64,000 bases of DNA from Camillea tinctor (lineage: Eukaryota > Ascomycota > Sordariomycetes > Xylariales > Xylariaceae), in NCBI GenBank assembly GCA_022578605.1, contig MU394112.1:62001-126000 (forward strand), in the 5' to 3' direction. The first letter of the stretch is position 1, and every line of letters starts with the position of its first letter. Positions 1-12,157 of the stretch are shown here, piece by piece. The translations under genes and the position numbers were made by a program. The notes under the pieces are model-generated. The model was not told where the DNA came from. It saw nothing but the letters and a program-made list of their open reading frames with translations, and searched no databases.

Positions 1-1222
1 ACCCCGTTACTGAGTACGGACCCCAGTGGATGAAGATGCCGAACTTGGCGTCGTTGAACCAGTCCGGCGACTCGTGGCGCGCGAGGTTATCTAGATCCTC
101 TGTCCACTCTGCCAGGCCAATCTCGACGTCCGCAAACTCCGCCGTTATCTGCTGTTGCGTTGCGCCGCCATCGACGATCACAGTGACGTTTGCTAGCCCG
201 CTCGTGGCCCCCTCCACGCCCAGAGTCACGATCTTCTGGTCTCCTGGACACAACCGCTTCACGGTCCCTAGTGTCGTGGTGTTGAAACCTTCACCCTCGA
301 GCGACACCGTCAGCCCCGAGCCGGCCACACACCGCGTCCCCGCGTTATTCACCGTAATCTCCACGACCTGCGTCCCATCCTCGAGCCACTTCTGCGTCGG
401 CCGCACAGCCTGCACAGCGACCCCATTGTCACTGCCACTCCAAAGGGTAATAGCAAATACGTGCATGCGCCCTGCCGCCGCATCCGTCGTGTCGGGCAGC
501 GTGATGGATTTCAGCACCTTGCCCGGCTCCAGCGCAGCCGTGCGCTCGAAGATGTGGCTCGTGTTCCAGTTGACGCCGTCGGGCGTGAAGCGGTTGGGGA
601 ACACGAGCTCGCCCCGGTTCAGCGTCAGGAAGCTGAACCAATCGAGCGTGCGCAGCTCGTGTGTCGACGTGCTGCCGTCTGCATACGCGAATGTGGCGTT
701 GGCGGTCACGGTCGCGAGCTCGACGTCGCCGGAGATGAGGAAGGAAGCTGAGAAGTACGGGTATGAAGTGCCATTGCTGCTATCATTCCCGAGATTGAGG
801 TCAGGAACGGTAACGGTCTGCCCGCTGCATATCACGTTGTCTGTTGCGTTCGGCCCCGTGTACCCCGGGAACGAATACTGGATGCCCGTCGTGCCGGATG
901 TGTAGAACGGAGTCGGGAGATCCGGCGCCGGGTAGGATTGGCCCAGGGCGTCGAAGGAGGCTTCCCCCGGGTAAGTGCCAAAGGCCTTGTTGTTGTAGAA
1001 TGGTGAGAGGTCAAGCGGTGCAGACTTTATATTAAGTTGGTCAATATCCGGCGGCACATATATTCGTCGGGTCGAAGGGGGGGTTGGTACCTGAGCTGCG
1101 AGGAGAGATTGGACTGTCCCTGCGGATCTTCTTGGATATCCTTTGGCATCTGCCACAGAGATACTACTACTGCTACTACCCACCACACCTATCGCGAAGA
1201 TGAGATGACTTCGAAGAGACAT
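1..1222 (-). CDS. GH29 alpha-L-fucosidase, secreted, 5' part (runs off left edge)
   Basis: The frame from ATG at 1222 stays open without intron or stop to the window edge (407 codons). A hydrophobic N-terminus followed by Ser/Ala/Asp suggests a signal peptide. A beta-rich region with several NxT glycosylation sites fills residues about 90-380. At residue 388 begins the GH29 signature [18 protein letters not shown], the start of the (beta/alpha)8 barrel, so the nucleophile Asp and the acid/base lie outside the window. The enzyme should release alpha-L-fucose from extracellular glycans. The long N-terminal beta region ahead of the barrel is unlike classical GH29 enzymes, where the barrel starts near the N-terminus. 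The open + strand frame at 30-905 is only its shadow. Confidence 0.85.
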   Translation of the reverse strand, partial: MSLRSHLIFAIGVVGSSSSSISVADAKGYPRRSAGTVQSLLAAQVPTPPSTRRIYVPPDIDQLNIKSAPLDLSPFYNNKAFGTYPGEASFDALGQSYPAPDLPTPFYTSGTTGIQYSFPGYTGPNATDNVICSGQTVTVPDLNLGNDSSNGTSYPYFSASFLISGDVELATVTANATFAYADGSTSTHELRTLDWFSFLTLNRGELVFPNRFTPDGVNWNTSHIFERTAALEPGKVLKSITLPDTTDAAAGRMHVFAITLWSGSDNGVAVQAVRPTQKWLEDGTQVVEITVNNAGTRCVAGSGLTVSLEGEGFNTTTLGTVKRLCPGDQKIVTLGVEGATSGLANVTVIVDGGATQQQITAEFADVEIGLAEWTEDLDNLARHESPDWFNDAKFGIFIHWGPYSVTG

Positions 1223-4200
1223 TATAGGTACACAAGATATTCAACATTTAATCAATTGCCTCATTTTGTGCTTAGAGCAGTATAAACTGTGACCATCGGA
1301 TACCATATTCAAGGTAAACATCTACCTAGGTTCCCTACCCCATGTTAGCAGCTTCCCCTCATGGCTCGCTCGCTCGTCCATCCTAATCCGGATGGGCTAT
1401 CTGCATACTCTGCCATCATCGCCAAACGATCGGCATTGACCGCACATCGCCAGCGTAGCATTTTCAGTCGAACACGCGAGATAGTTCAAGCCTCAAGGTT
1501 CATGGGGCCTACATCCTGTTTAGAAACCGACTCGACTTGCTTCGGGGGTGGAGATAGTCCGATAGCAAGTCGATTATAAGAGGGAACGTTACATTGAGCA
1601 TCTATTTTCCCGCTAGCTTAGCTATATGTATCCCTGGAAATGTAGATATGCATACACACGACTAGAGATACAATACGAGTATTCTTGAAACCCCGCTATT
1701 CTCTAACATCAGTGTATATCAGAGTGCGTTCCGAAGTGAGATTTGCGGACCTCTTTGTGATATGTTTTGCTAAGTTTTGGTGTTTATCTTCCGCTGTCAG
1801 CTACGTATCTAATATATCTTCACTTTTCAAATTAAGAGTGATTAAGCCTAGGTTAGTTTGTGAGAATTATTACATTAACTGTGAGTAGGCTTCAATCATA
1901 CTATCCTCAACGCGGGCAGTAAATGCGTATATTGTAACAAGAGACTTATTCCTGGAAGCAGATATGATTCCAACGTTGTGTGAATTTAAGTTTTGAATAG
2001 CTTGATAAAGGAATCTATGTTTTTACGACATTTGAGGAGGTTTTATGTAGTAGTTGTAATAAACGATAGATTTGAATTTTGACATAGGAACGTATGTCGT
2101 TTTCATCCCCTCGCCTCCTAGAAGATCCTGTTTGACATCTTCAAAAAGTGTACGTCACTAGAAACTGAGTAAAAGACCATGGGGATTAAAAAGGAGGTGA
2201 AAAATAGGGAATTCAGATAACTTCCCGCTTATACCTTTAAATTAACAGCTGTAGAATTAAGTGATAAAGACAATGGTATATATGTAGTGTCAGGCTAAAC
2301 GATATCGTCATAGTTGAAGCCACTTCCCGAGAAAATAAGCTGTGTATAAAACCACTTATACATTGCGAAGATATTGAACCGCAGCCCGGAGTAAAAATGA
2401 CATGACGGGAAATATCCTTTCTCTTCTCCCCCGATACATCATGTTCAGGGCTAATCTATTAATTGCGTGTGATTCCTATGAACATCCGGGATTCATCATA
2501 GAGGTGTAGATTACATGATTCTGAATATAAGCCATTATGAACCAGGGCGCTTATTAATCATCTTTTGTCTTGAATTTCGTTATACTACCTAGGTAGTAAA
2601 TCTTTTATTCAACTAGGTAGGGTCAGTTCTTACCTATGTTCCTTTTCACACTGAACACTTCTCGTTCCTGACTACCATAACGGGACTATCGTGAGAATAT
2701 ATAATACTGCCGAGAATGATCAAAGTTCAAGTTCAACAATCTGAATATAAATTGAGTATTTCATGAAACCCAATCTCATTGCATGGTAATATAACTAGAA
2801 ACAAGTAATAAAATTCCCACATATAACACGAGAAAGCCTGGTTTTAATATTAGTAAACTGAGATCATCAAATTTAAATAGAGACTTCGCAACTCCCATGT
2901 CGCCGTCAACTATCCAGTAAACTGGAAAATACCCTAGATACGTGCCATGTGAGGGTTAGAAGTGGCCATCATCTTTGAACCATAAGCTACCCTAACCCAC
3001 CTATTATATTACGGGGTAGAATCTGGAAGCTCCCATTGTCGCGTTCTGTCAGGATAGGAACTGTAGATTGAAGAGTGTTTACGATTACGAGGCAGAAATA
3101 TAAAGAGGCTTGTGACGTTACAAAAATCGCAACACTACCAAATTCCCCTTTAACCTTGATAGACGGATAATCATAGATCCTGTATGACTGCATAAATCTC
3201 GCCCTACAAATTGAGTCCTGTGGGTTTTCTAACTTTAGGGAGTCCAATAAATTATATTATATGTTAAAGCTCTCGGGATGGCGGCAAACGGCAAACGGCA
3301 ATTCGATTGTGTACTGCTTTCTCATTCTCCACTGCTTGATCCCGCATCCTGTCCGCTTTATTGACTTCGGTTGTTGATTAAATATCTCTAGAAGATACTA
3401 GAATACAGTAATTACCAAGGAATAGTAGAATATACTATCTCCATTCCTTTGACACACTCATCGTGAATTTCCCAGAAATCTAACCCTTGGGCACTCAGAC
3501 TTATTAAATTCATATGTATGAAGCGCTATTAATGGTGACCCAAACCCGAGGGAAACCACCGAGCCCCTTTTTAATGTGACTTTGTGCATGGTAATAAAGG
3601 GAGTTAATATGAACCCAATACCGTAGTTGGTTGGTGAGTCCGCTCGTGCGTACCGCACACGCATCCTATATTTCCATCACGCGGCGATACGAGCGTAGTC
3701 GAGGCTGTGGGGGGCCCTATCCCTCAAACACGTGCCAATTTATATTCACGATCAGAATGGCTACCTGTATTATGACGGCATCGACCCGTATATACCAACT
3801 CAAGGTAATCATCTTTAACTCTGCCCTGTCTTCGCGTTGAACCTTGGCAATTTGTCTCGTCCGTTATTACTGCCGGGAGTTTGTCCGAATATAATCAAGG
3901 TTATAGGATTCATTGGCAATTGCCTTTATTATTCATAGTACCTTAGGCCTTTGCCATAGGACATGGGAGCGGCAAAGATATTTTTACAGGATTCGTGAGG
4001 GTGATTAGTACAGGCTCTATCACCCAAACAGGGGAAATAGTCCATGAGGCCAACTCTTGTCTTGGTTATACTTGCAGCTACTACCCGTGATCCGAGCCTA
4101 GAAGAAGTGATCGCCTCCTTCTAAGTCCTAAAGAGCCCAGCTTGTTTACGAGTAACAAGGGTCATAACCGCCTTACGAGAAGGCTTCCAAAACCCCATGT

Positions 4201-4692
4201 TTCCGAGAGCCGTATGAAGAGGCGTGTTTCGTAGCCCCATATACATACATCCTATTATTGGGGTGGGCTTAATAGCCGGTTAAAGTCGATACAGCCAAAA
4301 GCTGCCCAACCTAGCTCGATGGATCAATCAGCGTGCGGAGGGATGCCATTTCTTCCCAAATACGGCAATGGAATCAATAAAGTCACAATATGCCCCTGTC
4401 CAATCATCTACTTTTTTTGAAGTTGAGGAAATCTTCGAGCAAATTCTGCACATTCGGCAGTTCAGGCTTAAACCGATGGCAACTATGGGAGCCTTCTCGA
4501 GATGCATATGAATCGCAGAGCACAAAAAGGCATCCCGGGTTTGCTCCCCCCCAGGGTTTTTTCGTGCATCCTTTCTCCTTTCCCCTTGCAACTCCAGTCA
4601 CTACCAACTCGTCATTGATCGTCGTCGCTGTCACTCACTAGGTCATAGCCTACTTATCAACCTTTTGGAAGTTAGCTAGCTAGCTCGTCAAT
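1223..4692. other. AT-rich gene-poor stretch
   Basis: No supported gene in about 3.5 kb. From about 1600 to 4300 the DNA is AT-rich with frequent stops in all frames and only short open frames. It includes palindromic CCTAGG-type motifs (for example ACTACCTAGGTAGT near 2586). A possible gene scrap lies at 4328-4480 (separate entry). The composition resembles RIP-mutated repeat DNA, but no element ends were found. Confidence 0.6.
4328..4480 (-). pseudogene. possible gene scrap with frameshift
   Basis: On the minus strand one frame reads ELPNVQNLLEDFLNFKK up to a run of seven A. The adjacent frame then reads VDDWTGAYCDFIDSIAVFG to a stop at 4328. The two pieces join smoothly if the A-run is one base shorter, which suggests a short decayed coding fragment. 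The family is not recognised and no start codon is evident. Confidence 0.25.
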
Positions 4693-6091
4693 ATGCAGTT
4701 GACCACCATCGCTGCTGCGGCGCTTCTGGCGCGCAATGCCGCCGCTCAGTTCAACATGCTCCGATTTGCATGCTCGCAGCTCGTCGTCGACCGTATCGAC
4801 CCCCTCGTGAACCCAGGCATGACCTACACGCCACATTTACACCAGCTCGTCGGAGGAAACTCCCTTAACATCTCTATGGACCCAGAGACGTACGATTTGG
4901 CCGCTGAGTCCACGTGTACCTCGTGCAGTTTCAAGGAGGACAAGTCCAACTACTGGACCGCCGTTATGTTCTACAAATCACAGAACGGGACATACAAGAG
5001 GGTGCCTCAGGTTGGCAACGGAGGCCCTCAGGGACAGTTAGTGAACAACGGCGGCCTTGACGTATACTACATCCCCAGTGGCCGGGTGACGGCTTTCAAG
5101 AAGGTAACCTTATAACTTCACTCAAAATAATATCATTGAAGAACCATATGTGTCTAATCTGCCACAGGGATTCCGTATGCTGGCAGGAAGCGCCACCAAC
5201 ACAGACCCGTCCAAGGTTGCTAAGTCAAACATCTGCCACCGATGCTGGACTTCAGCAAGCGAGAACCAATTCGTGGGAGGTGCTCCATGTACTGGTGCCG
5301 ACACCGTCGAAATTCCACACGACAAGAGCTGCAAGATGATCCGCCAAACTATTATCTTCCCGACGTGAGTTCATACGACGCCCCCCTTTCTTGACTAGGC
5401 AGATGTCTATCTTATGAGAGGAATAATGAGAATAAGGACTGACATAGATCTCAGATGCTGGGATGGCCAGAATCTCGACAGCCCCGACCACCAGAGTCAC
5501 GTGGCATACAGCTCCGGATCCGGCGCCACCGGCGGCGGTGCCTGCCCGTCGACGCACCCAGTCAAGCTGCCACAGATCATGTACGAGCTGATGTGGAACG
5601 TGACCGAGTTCACGAACATGCCAGACTTCCCCACCGACGGATCGAACCCGTACATCTACAGCATGAACATGGGGTAAGCTGGAATCCCCCCCCCCCTCCT
5701 CCTCCCCGGGTCTCACCTCTCTGGATAGGAATATAAGCTAATCAGTGAATTTTCTTTCGGCGAATGATAGTGGAGCTGCCGCTCACGGTGACTACCTCTT
5801 CGGCTGGGAGGGCGACACCCTGCAGAAGGCCATGGACAGCGGCTGCAACCTGAACCAGGACTGCCCCGCGGCCGGCATCCACGCGCAGACCCCTGCAGAG
5901 TACAACGCTTGCACCAAGGAGCAACAGGCTCCCGAGGAGGTCGACGGATGTAAGTCTTCTCTCACCACTTCCCTTTATGTCTTTTTCGAAGAAAAGCCCA
6001 GGAAAGGGGGCAATAGGACACATAAGCTGACAAATATGAACCACTAGGGCTCGCGGCTCTCCCTATCGGCGAGATGGCTATCAAGGCATAA
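4693..6091 (+). CDS. secreted DUF1996 domain protein
   Basis: Five exons: 4693-5103, 5168-5364, 5455-5673, 5771-5949 and 6048-6091, with GT-AG introns that keep frame, giving 349 aa. The N-terminus MQLTTIAAAALLARNAAAQF is a signal peptide. The mature protein starts FNMLRFACSQLVVDRIDPLV and contains TPHLHQLVGGNSLNISM, both typical of DUF1996. It ends VDGWLAALP, the usual end of this domain. Many paired cysteines suggest an extracellular disulfide-rich protein. The biochemical function of the family is not established. Some relatives carry extra WSC domains, but none is present here. The 5' flank holds a GCTAGCTAGCTAGCTCG direct repeat (4674-4688). Confidence 0.9.
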
Positions 6092-7005
6092 GTTTGAAAA
6101 GTACGACAAAAAATCAGCTACGCAGGTTAATTATCATCTCGATGGTTTGGAAATTCGGAATAAGTCCTCGACCTAGTCAAGAGTGAATGGTCCTGAGAGC
6201 GGGGGTTTAGGAGAAGGATCTTCTCAGCTAAAGGGCTAGTTCCCAAACCTTCGCTATGTTCGCGCGTTGGCCATGCTTTTTATCTAGTTTCTGAGTCCCG
6301 TTAGAAATTTGCTTATTTATTTTTTCTTGCCCTTTGATGTCTTGCATTTTTGTACTCTAGTTCATCTAGGAAAACTTAATCTCCAAAAAAACTACCTATT
6401 GATGTTCCTTTAAGTACGCGGTAACCTTCAAATTCTAGAACAATCATGGAATTCACATATACACTGAAGTAATTAATAAATGTTGTAACTTATAATGCTT
6501 TAAGTGGGAGGAGAACATTGGTCCCTTCGACCATTGATCTCACTGGTAAAAATCTTATACTTAAAGTACAAAGTGCATATAAGAGCCAGAGCTGTGTATT
6601 TTATAAGCCGTCGATTAATTACAATAAGAGTTCAAACGATTATAAGTCCATGAATATCTGAAATATACAGACGCCGATACCTCCGTATATATAATGATAA
6701 CGTTCATCCGTATTGATATTCAATTCGACAGTGGTAAGATATAAAGAAACAAAAGATTAATTTGGTCGGTATATGTTCTAGTTGTCTCGGATGAAGCCGA
6801 CAGACTGGGTTCACGACAACGCTGATTCGCCATAGATACGGCTCCGCCACGGACAGGCCATGCAGATCGGCTTACACTCCTTTACTCCTTATCAACAAAC
6901 GTTCGGCGCAAAATATCCAGGTCTAGTACGTCTATACCCGGTCAACGTCGGATAGCATCCGCAGCAGGTTTAGCGCAGTGAGGAGAGAAGAGGAGACAAT
7001 ATATC
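6092..7005. other. intergenic, AT-rich core
   Basis: No gene seen. Positions 6300-6780 are strongly AT-rich with stops in every frame. From 6850 onward the DNA becomes the GC-richer promoter and leader of the MFS gene. Confidence 0.5.
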
Positions 7006-8643
7006 ATGTCCGCTTCTCGCCAACGGGCCGAGAGACAACCTCTCCTCACCGATTACCAGTCCGCGCCGAGTTCTTCTAGTCGGCCACGACTTGACATGGC
7101 GACAGCGACAGCTACATCTACAGCCACCATGGAGAACGCTTCTCGGGCTCCCGGAGCCGAAGGCGGCATCGTCGATGAGGCCAGAGCCCAGCAAATCGTT
7201 CGAAAGATTGATCGGCGCATCATGCCGCTGTTATTTTTGGTCTACATGTTTAACTTTATGGATAAGACGATACTATCCAGCGCCGCTGTATTCGGTCTGC
7301 GCGAGGATAACCACCTCGTTGGGTCGAACTACTCCTGGGTGTCGAGCGTTTTCTACTTCGGATACTTGTTTTGGACATACCCTACCACTGTCCTTATCGC
7401 ACGCCTGCCCATCGCCAAATATGTCACAGCCAACACGCTCTTCTGGGGTGCTGTAGTTGCTCTGACCGCTGCGTGCTCCAGCTTTGGTGGCCTCATCGCC
7501 GTGCGCTTCTTGCTTGGTGTCGCCGAGGCCACTACCTCTCCCGCGCTTATGTTCATCACCTCCACCTGGTACACACGCGATGAGATCCCCGTGCGCACGG
7601 GCATTTGGTTCGCGGGTAACTCGGTCGGTGGCATCGTGTCGTCGCTGCTCGCCTACGGCATCGGTCACATCGATGACCACGTGCGCCCCTGGAGGTGGAT
7701 GTTCATCATTCTCGGAGTGTTGACCTTTCTCATGGGCTTTGCATTGTTCTTCCTCCTCCCCGACGCCATCTCCAGCGCAAAGTTTCTCTCTCCCGAGGAC
7801 CGCCAGTGGGCCGGTGACCGCGTTGTCATCGCCGGCACCGGACGCACCGAGAAAACCACCTGGCGCTGGGAGCAGGCTCTCGAGTGTCTCCGCGACCCCA
7901 AGACCTGGCTCATCTGGAGTGTCGCACTGCTCTGCCAGATCCCTAACGGCGGCACCCAGAACTTTGCCAACCTAGTCATCAAATCTTTCGGTTTCACCTC
8001 TCTGCAGTCTACTCTTATCAACATTCCCTACTCGCTCATCACTGTCGCCGCCATATCGGGTACTGGCTGGCTTGCGGGGCGCTTCCGCTCTCTCAACTGC
8101 GCGCTCGTCGCGCTCGTGGTTTTGTTCCCCGTCATGGGGTCAGCCCTGATTGGGGAGCGGTCCCGCATCCCCCACGGCGCCTCGCTGTTCGGGTACTTCC
8201 TGTTGTCGACAGGCCCGGCTGCCCTGCCTCTCCTGCTCTCCCTTGTGCAGGCCAACTACCGCGGTGTCACCAAGAAGATGACCATGACAGCCCTTTTGTT
8301 CGTCGCCTACTGTGCGGGCAATATCGCGGGCCCCCAGCTATTCCTCGACGATGAGGCGCCTACGTACGACACCGCGTTCCGGGCTATCATGATATGCTAT
8401 GCTCTGGTCGTTGCGCTCGTGTTGGTTCTCAGGACATATCTACAGATGACTAATGCGCGAAGACGGAGAGAGGAGGGCATCGAGGGGAGTGCGGGCGCGG
8501 CAGGCGCAGTAGGAGGGGGCAAGGTTGCGGATGTCGGAGATGGGAGAAGGGTTGCAGAGGCGGTGGGTGAGGTCCAGTTGAGGCCGGAGGACTACGAGGA
8601 CGTCACTGACTGGAAGACTTTCGGGTTTCGGTATAGGCTTTAG
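7006..8643 (+). CDS. MFS transporter, anion:cation symporter (Dal5-like) family
   Basis: Intronless 545-aa protein. About 70 hydrophilic N-terminal residues precede the first membrane segment (LLFLVYMFNFMDKTILSSAA), and about 12 membrane segments follow to residue 490. The stretch RFLLGVAEATTSPALMFITS then WYTRDEIPVRTG matches the TM4-5 loop signature of the ACS family (allantoate, nicotinate, pantothenate and related carboxylate permeases). The C-terminal tail is Gly/Ala/Glu-rich and cytosolic. The substrate cannot be read from sequence. The start was chosen because it opens the frame with a normal leader; internal Met at 7096 or 7129 would also precede the membrane region. Confidence 0.9.
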   Translation: MSASRQRAERQPLLTDYQSAPSSSSRPRLDMATATATSTATMENASRAPGAEGGIVDEARAQQIVRKIDRRIMPLLFLVYMFNFMDKTILSSAAVFGLREDNHLVGSNYSWVSSVFYFGYLFWTYPTTVLIARLPIAKYVTANTLFWGAVVALTAACSSFGGLIAVRFLLGVAEATTSPALMFITSTWYTRDEIPVRTGIWFAGNSVGGIVSSLLAYGIGHIDDHVRPWRWMFIILGVLTFLMGFALFFLLPDAISSAKFLSPEDRQWAGDRVVIAGTGRTEKTTWRWEQALECLRDPKTWLIWSVALLCQIPNGGTQNFANLVIKSFGFTSLQSTLINIPYSLITVAAISGTGWLAGRFRSLNCALVALVVLFPVMGSALIGERSRIPHGASLFGYFLLSTGPAALPLLLSLVQANYRGVTKKMTMTALLFVAYCAGNIAGPQLFLDDEAPTYDTAFRAIMICYALVVALVLVLRTYLQMTNARRRREEGIEGSAGAAGAVGGGKVADVGDGRRVAEAVGEVQLRPEDYEDVTDWKTFGFRYRL

Positions 8644-10367
8644 TCTCTACCCTTCGTTCTGGATTAGTGTGCAAATCCGTCACTATGGAAGACAGTATAT
8701 ACAATCTTTTTCAGAAGATAGTCACAATGCTATTCGAATCTTACGGTGCGCAGCCAGTCTCTCCATGTCCACTCCTTAATACGCCCTTGCGAAAACCAGC
8801 CTTCCCGGAGCACATTAGCACGGTGAGCCCAGTAGGACCAATTTCTATCTGTGTACTCCGTGAAAGCACCCCATGAACTATCATCAAGTCCAAATTCAAC
8901 AAAGGCAAGCCATTGGCAACCTTCCTAACGGAGTTAAAGACGCCGATCATAAATCGAAATGGCATGTGATGCTTATAAAAGGCCCCCGCGTAGCACAATG
9001 CACGACAGACATCGACCCGGCTACGTCTTAAGCCACGGGCATATATGAGCCTTGTCGTAGAAGCTATTTTCAGTCATTGGGGGGTAACATAACCAGGGGA
9101 AGCTATTATTATGAAATGTAACTCATCCAAGAGATACCCAGGATTCTGGGTTATTAACGAGATCTAGATTCAATACTGACCCCTCCTATACTATCAGCTC
9201 CTCCTATTCCCCTCATGTTCTCAATTCTAGACTCCTTTACATATATGGGGGGGGGGGGGGGGGGTCACTGTTACTAGGATATCAGTTATATCTTGCCCTA
9301 AGTAAGATCATTTCCAAGAATCAATAGTTCTAGTAATGCGGCGTCCTGAACGTCTAGGCCCAGGAACATCCACTATAACGCTCAATCGCACCACAGCTAA
9401 GATCCTTCCTCTTCCGTCCACGAACCGCATCGTGGTATTATACCCAAAGTCTGAGGGCTTGGCTGTGTTTACCTAAACATTTTTAAATAAAGGCACCAAC
9501 GGTACCTCATCCGAATTCCATACTATATCTAGGTTGCCCCAATGATATCGCGAAATGAGATGCTGCATCAGCCCTCTGCAGGCACATCGAAGCCCATGCC
9601 CCGGATCAGATATCCTATTGCTAATTACCAGGCATCCCATTGGTTCCGGTATTTATAGTAGATGCGGGTCGTGGGCGCAAGTGCGTCCGCTTAGTCTATT
9701 TAACCTTGCTGGTGATATACCCCGTATCCCCAGCGCAATATTTGGCTAAATACAAGGACGCCGTGACAACGTCACCTCTTTGCTACCCCAACCGCCATTC
9801 TGTCGGCTCCGCTGTCTCCAACCGTGAGGAACTCATGGCGCTCCGTCTCCCCAAGAAGGGGTAAGTCACTAGCAACGGAGGACATCGAAAGTCGTAGATG
9901 GGGCCAAGAAATGCTGGGCACGACGGGCGGGCTGGCTTTATACGCCGTCGTCGATGATCGCCAGCTTTCTGTGGCATGGGATTGACGAGCTGTTCCCCCC
10001 CTCATGTTATGCATCAACACATCACCGCAATCATTTAACTAAGACCTTAACCCGGTATGATGTTGATATACATAATAAGCCGCCGGGCCTGTATTTAATT
10101 ATTCTAATGTCTGCTGCACACGCCACCCTGCCCTGCACTCCGCATGAGAATCTTCCCCGGGCTTTAGCTACACCAATAAGCATACCTTAATTCCTTTCAA
10201 TACGTAAGTTGGTAGTTTATTCAATATTACTTCTCCATCTCATGACATTCTCTGACATGTGCCACCATAGCCACATTGTATCGACACCCCTTTGAACTCT
10301 GATCCAACCCTATAGAAACTCTTGACTATTGTTCATAACGACAAACTCAAAATTTTCATTATTCAGG
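8644..10367. other. intergenic with long poly-G tract
   Basis: No supported gene in 1.7 kb. A homopolymer of about 17 G starts near 9247 and is followed by AT-rich DNA. Short open frames near 9555-10190 lack a credible protein signature. Confidence 0.5.
9247..9264. repeat. poly-G homopolymer
   Basis: An uninterrupted run of about 17 G in an intergenic region. Similar G/C runs occur near 25630, 29463, 31293 and 56872. Confidence 0.85.
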
Positions 10368-11197
10368 ATGCGTTGGAATTCTAGTATCACCATCGCTACA
10401 GCATTGATAGGACTTGGTGCGTATGCGTACTATTCGATATTGAGAGGCAAAAGGGGAGGAGCATAGGGGAGGGATACGTACTGATTTTTTCTCTCTTGTC
10501 CCAGCATCAACAAGCTCCGCTGCCGGCACGACCGTAGTTCAGGACACGGTGACCGGCTTTACGTTCTCCGAATACCTCGCCCCCATCACGACCGGGTCAA
10601 CTGTGATTAGCTTCCGTATCGCAATACCGAGTCCCGCGACCGACAGCTATGATGCTGTGGTCCAGGTCATCGCGCCTACGTCTGTTGGCTGGGCTGGGCT
10701 AGCTTGGGGTGGCCAGATGGTCAACTGCCCTCTGACCGTAGCTTGGGCGAACGGAAATAGCGCCGTCGTCTCCTCACGGCGGGCCACGTAAGTTTGAAGA
10801 AAAAAGGAAAAAGAAATACGCCGTGATCAAGATTGCCATGATCTAACCTAAATCCCCATAAATGGGGAATCCCCAATCCAGTTCCCACACAGCCCCCACT
10901 ACCAACCCCGCCGCGACACTGCAGCTCCTCTCCACGGGCACCGGTTCCAACGGCACGCACTGGCAGTACACGGCCAAGTGTAGCGGATGCACATCGTTCA
11001 CGGGCTCGGGCAACCAGGTCAAGAACCTGAACCCGGCCGGCGGCAACCGCCTCGCCTTCGCCTTCTCCCGGACCCGGCCCAGCGGCTCCTCGCCCGACTC
11101 CACCATCGCCGTACACGACGTGTACAACTACTGGGACCACGACTTCTCCACCGCGGGGAACGCGGATTTCGAGGCGCTCGTGGCGAGGAATCAGTAA
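10368..11197 (+). CDS. secreted stand-alone AA8 (CDH-type cytochrome, DOMON) protein
   Basis: Exons 10368-10416, 10505-10787 and 10882-11197 give 215 aa in frame. The third exon is joined at AATCCAG/T because the nearer CACAG site would break the frame. A hydrophobic signal peptide (WNSSITIATALIGLGA) is followed by a beta-sandwich with GWAGLAWGGQMVNCPLTVAW, which holds the candidate axial haem Met near residue 87. The CSGCTSF pair suggests a disulfide, and AVHD near the C-terminus holds a candidate axial His. AA8 domains pass electrons to lytic polysaccharide monooxygenases or metals. No flavin dehydrogenase, cellulose-binding module or membrane tail follows. Confidence 0.85.
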
Positions 11198-11529
11198 GGA
11201 AATCGGAGTGAGAGAAGGAAAGAGGGAAAAGAGAAAGGAGAATTCGGGATGAGTTATTGGATTAGTGGAGGAATGTGTGTACGTATGTATGTATGAAGGC
11301 AGAAAGTAGAATGCTAAAAAAGAAACGATGTGAGTGATATAATAAGGTAAAAGGGATAGTTGGAGAATTTTCTGTTATAGGATATAGTACATACTTAGGT
11401 ACCTAGTTATTTACTTAAGACCGGCCGAAAACTTGAATTGTTGTTATAGGGGTTGTGTGGAGAGGCTCCATTTTCTGATTCAATGAATTTGATATATAAT
11501 GGTCTTTTGAACCACGTCTGTCAACAATC

Positions 11530-11603
11530 GGTCGGATGGTGTAGTTGGTTATCACGTGAGTCTAACACACTCAAGGTCCCCAGTTCGAGCCTGGGTTCGA
11601 TCA
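11530..11603 (+). tRNA. tRNA-Val(AAC)
   Basis: A 74-nt cloverleaf without intron. The acceptor GGTCGGA pairs with TTCGATC (two G-U pairs). The anticodon stem TGAGT/ACTCA is perfect with loop CTAACAC (anticodon AAC), and the T arm is CCCAG-TTCGAGC-CTGGG. The discriminator is A. The gene reads valine codon GTT (and GTC after A34-to-inosine editing). Confidence 0.95.
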
Positions 11604-11606
11604 ATG

Positions 11607-11616
11607 TTTTTTTTTT
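11607..11616 (+). terminator. RNA polymerase III terminator of tRNA-Val
   Basis: A run of ten T begins four bases after the tRNA discriminator base, a typical Pol III stop. Confidence 0.85.
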
Positions 11617-12029
11617 CGTCTTCTCTATCCACAATTTAATCTCCCCCTTTATTTTTGGCTTTTATATTAAAATCTATGATACAGAATAACAAAAGTTGAT
11701 GCTAGTTTCGAACCGGCTAGGTAGACAATAAATGCTATCCTAAAAAAGTAACGGATGATGCAAAGCCATTTTCTAGTCGCATATTTAATTAACCACGTAG
11801 GTTATATGATAGAGGTTGGGAACATTTTGCTAGAATATGAATTCACAGCTCCCCTAGACAGTACTATACTACTACACCTTTCTCAGACATTTACGATAAT
11901 GTCCTTTTCACTCACTATCTTTCCACTTGAATACTATTACTTATTAAACGCAATAGTCATAACTTGTGATTTGTAAGCTAGATGTCTCCCCACCCCCTCT
12001 CAAGGGCTTATTCTCTTCAGAACTTCTGT

Positions 12030-12157
12030 TAGGGGTGAGGTAAGAACAAAGAAGGTTCTTGTATATGAGTAACAGTGACATCTGTAGTTGTAGTCTAGGT
12101 TCCTCGCACAACAATGTATTGATTACCTAAGCACTTGCTTGGCCCCTCGTGATAACA
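12030..12157 (-). repeat. LTR-like retroelement relic, copy A
   Basis: The minus strand from 12157 starts TGTTATCACGAGGGGCCAAG and aligns over about 120 bases with the + strand sequence at 24632. Shared blocks include CCAAGCAAGTGCTTAGGTAA, TTGTTGTGCGAGGAAC and GATGTCACTGTTAC. A 5' TGTT start suggests the left end of a copia-like LTR. No internal coding region remains beside it. Confidence 0.6.

Noticed and set aside
30..905. 291-codon open frame on the + strand
   Set aside because: It is antisense to the fucosidase gene; its Ser/Pro/Thr-rich translation has no domain, and the minus frame carries the GH29 motif.
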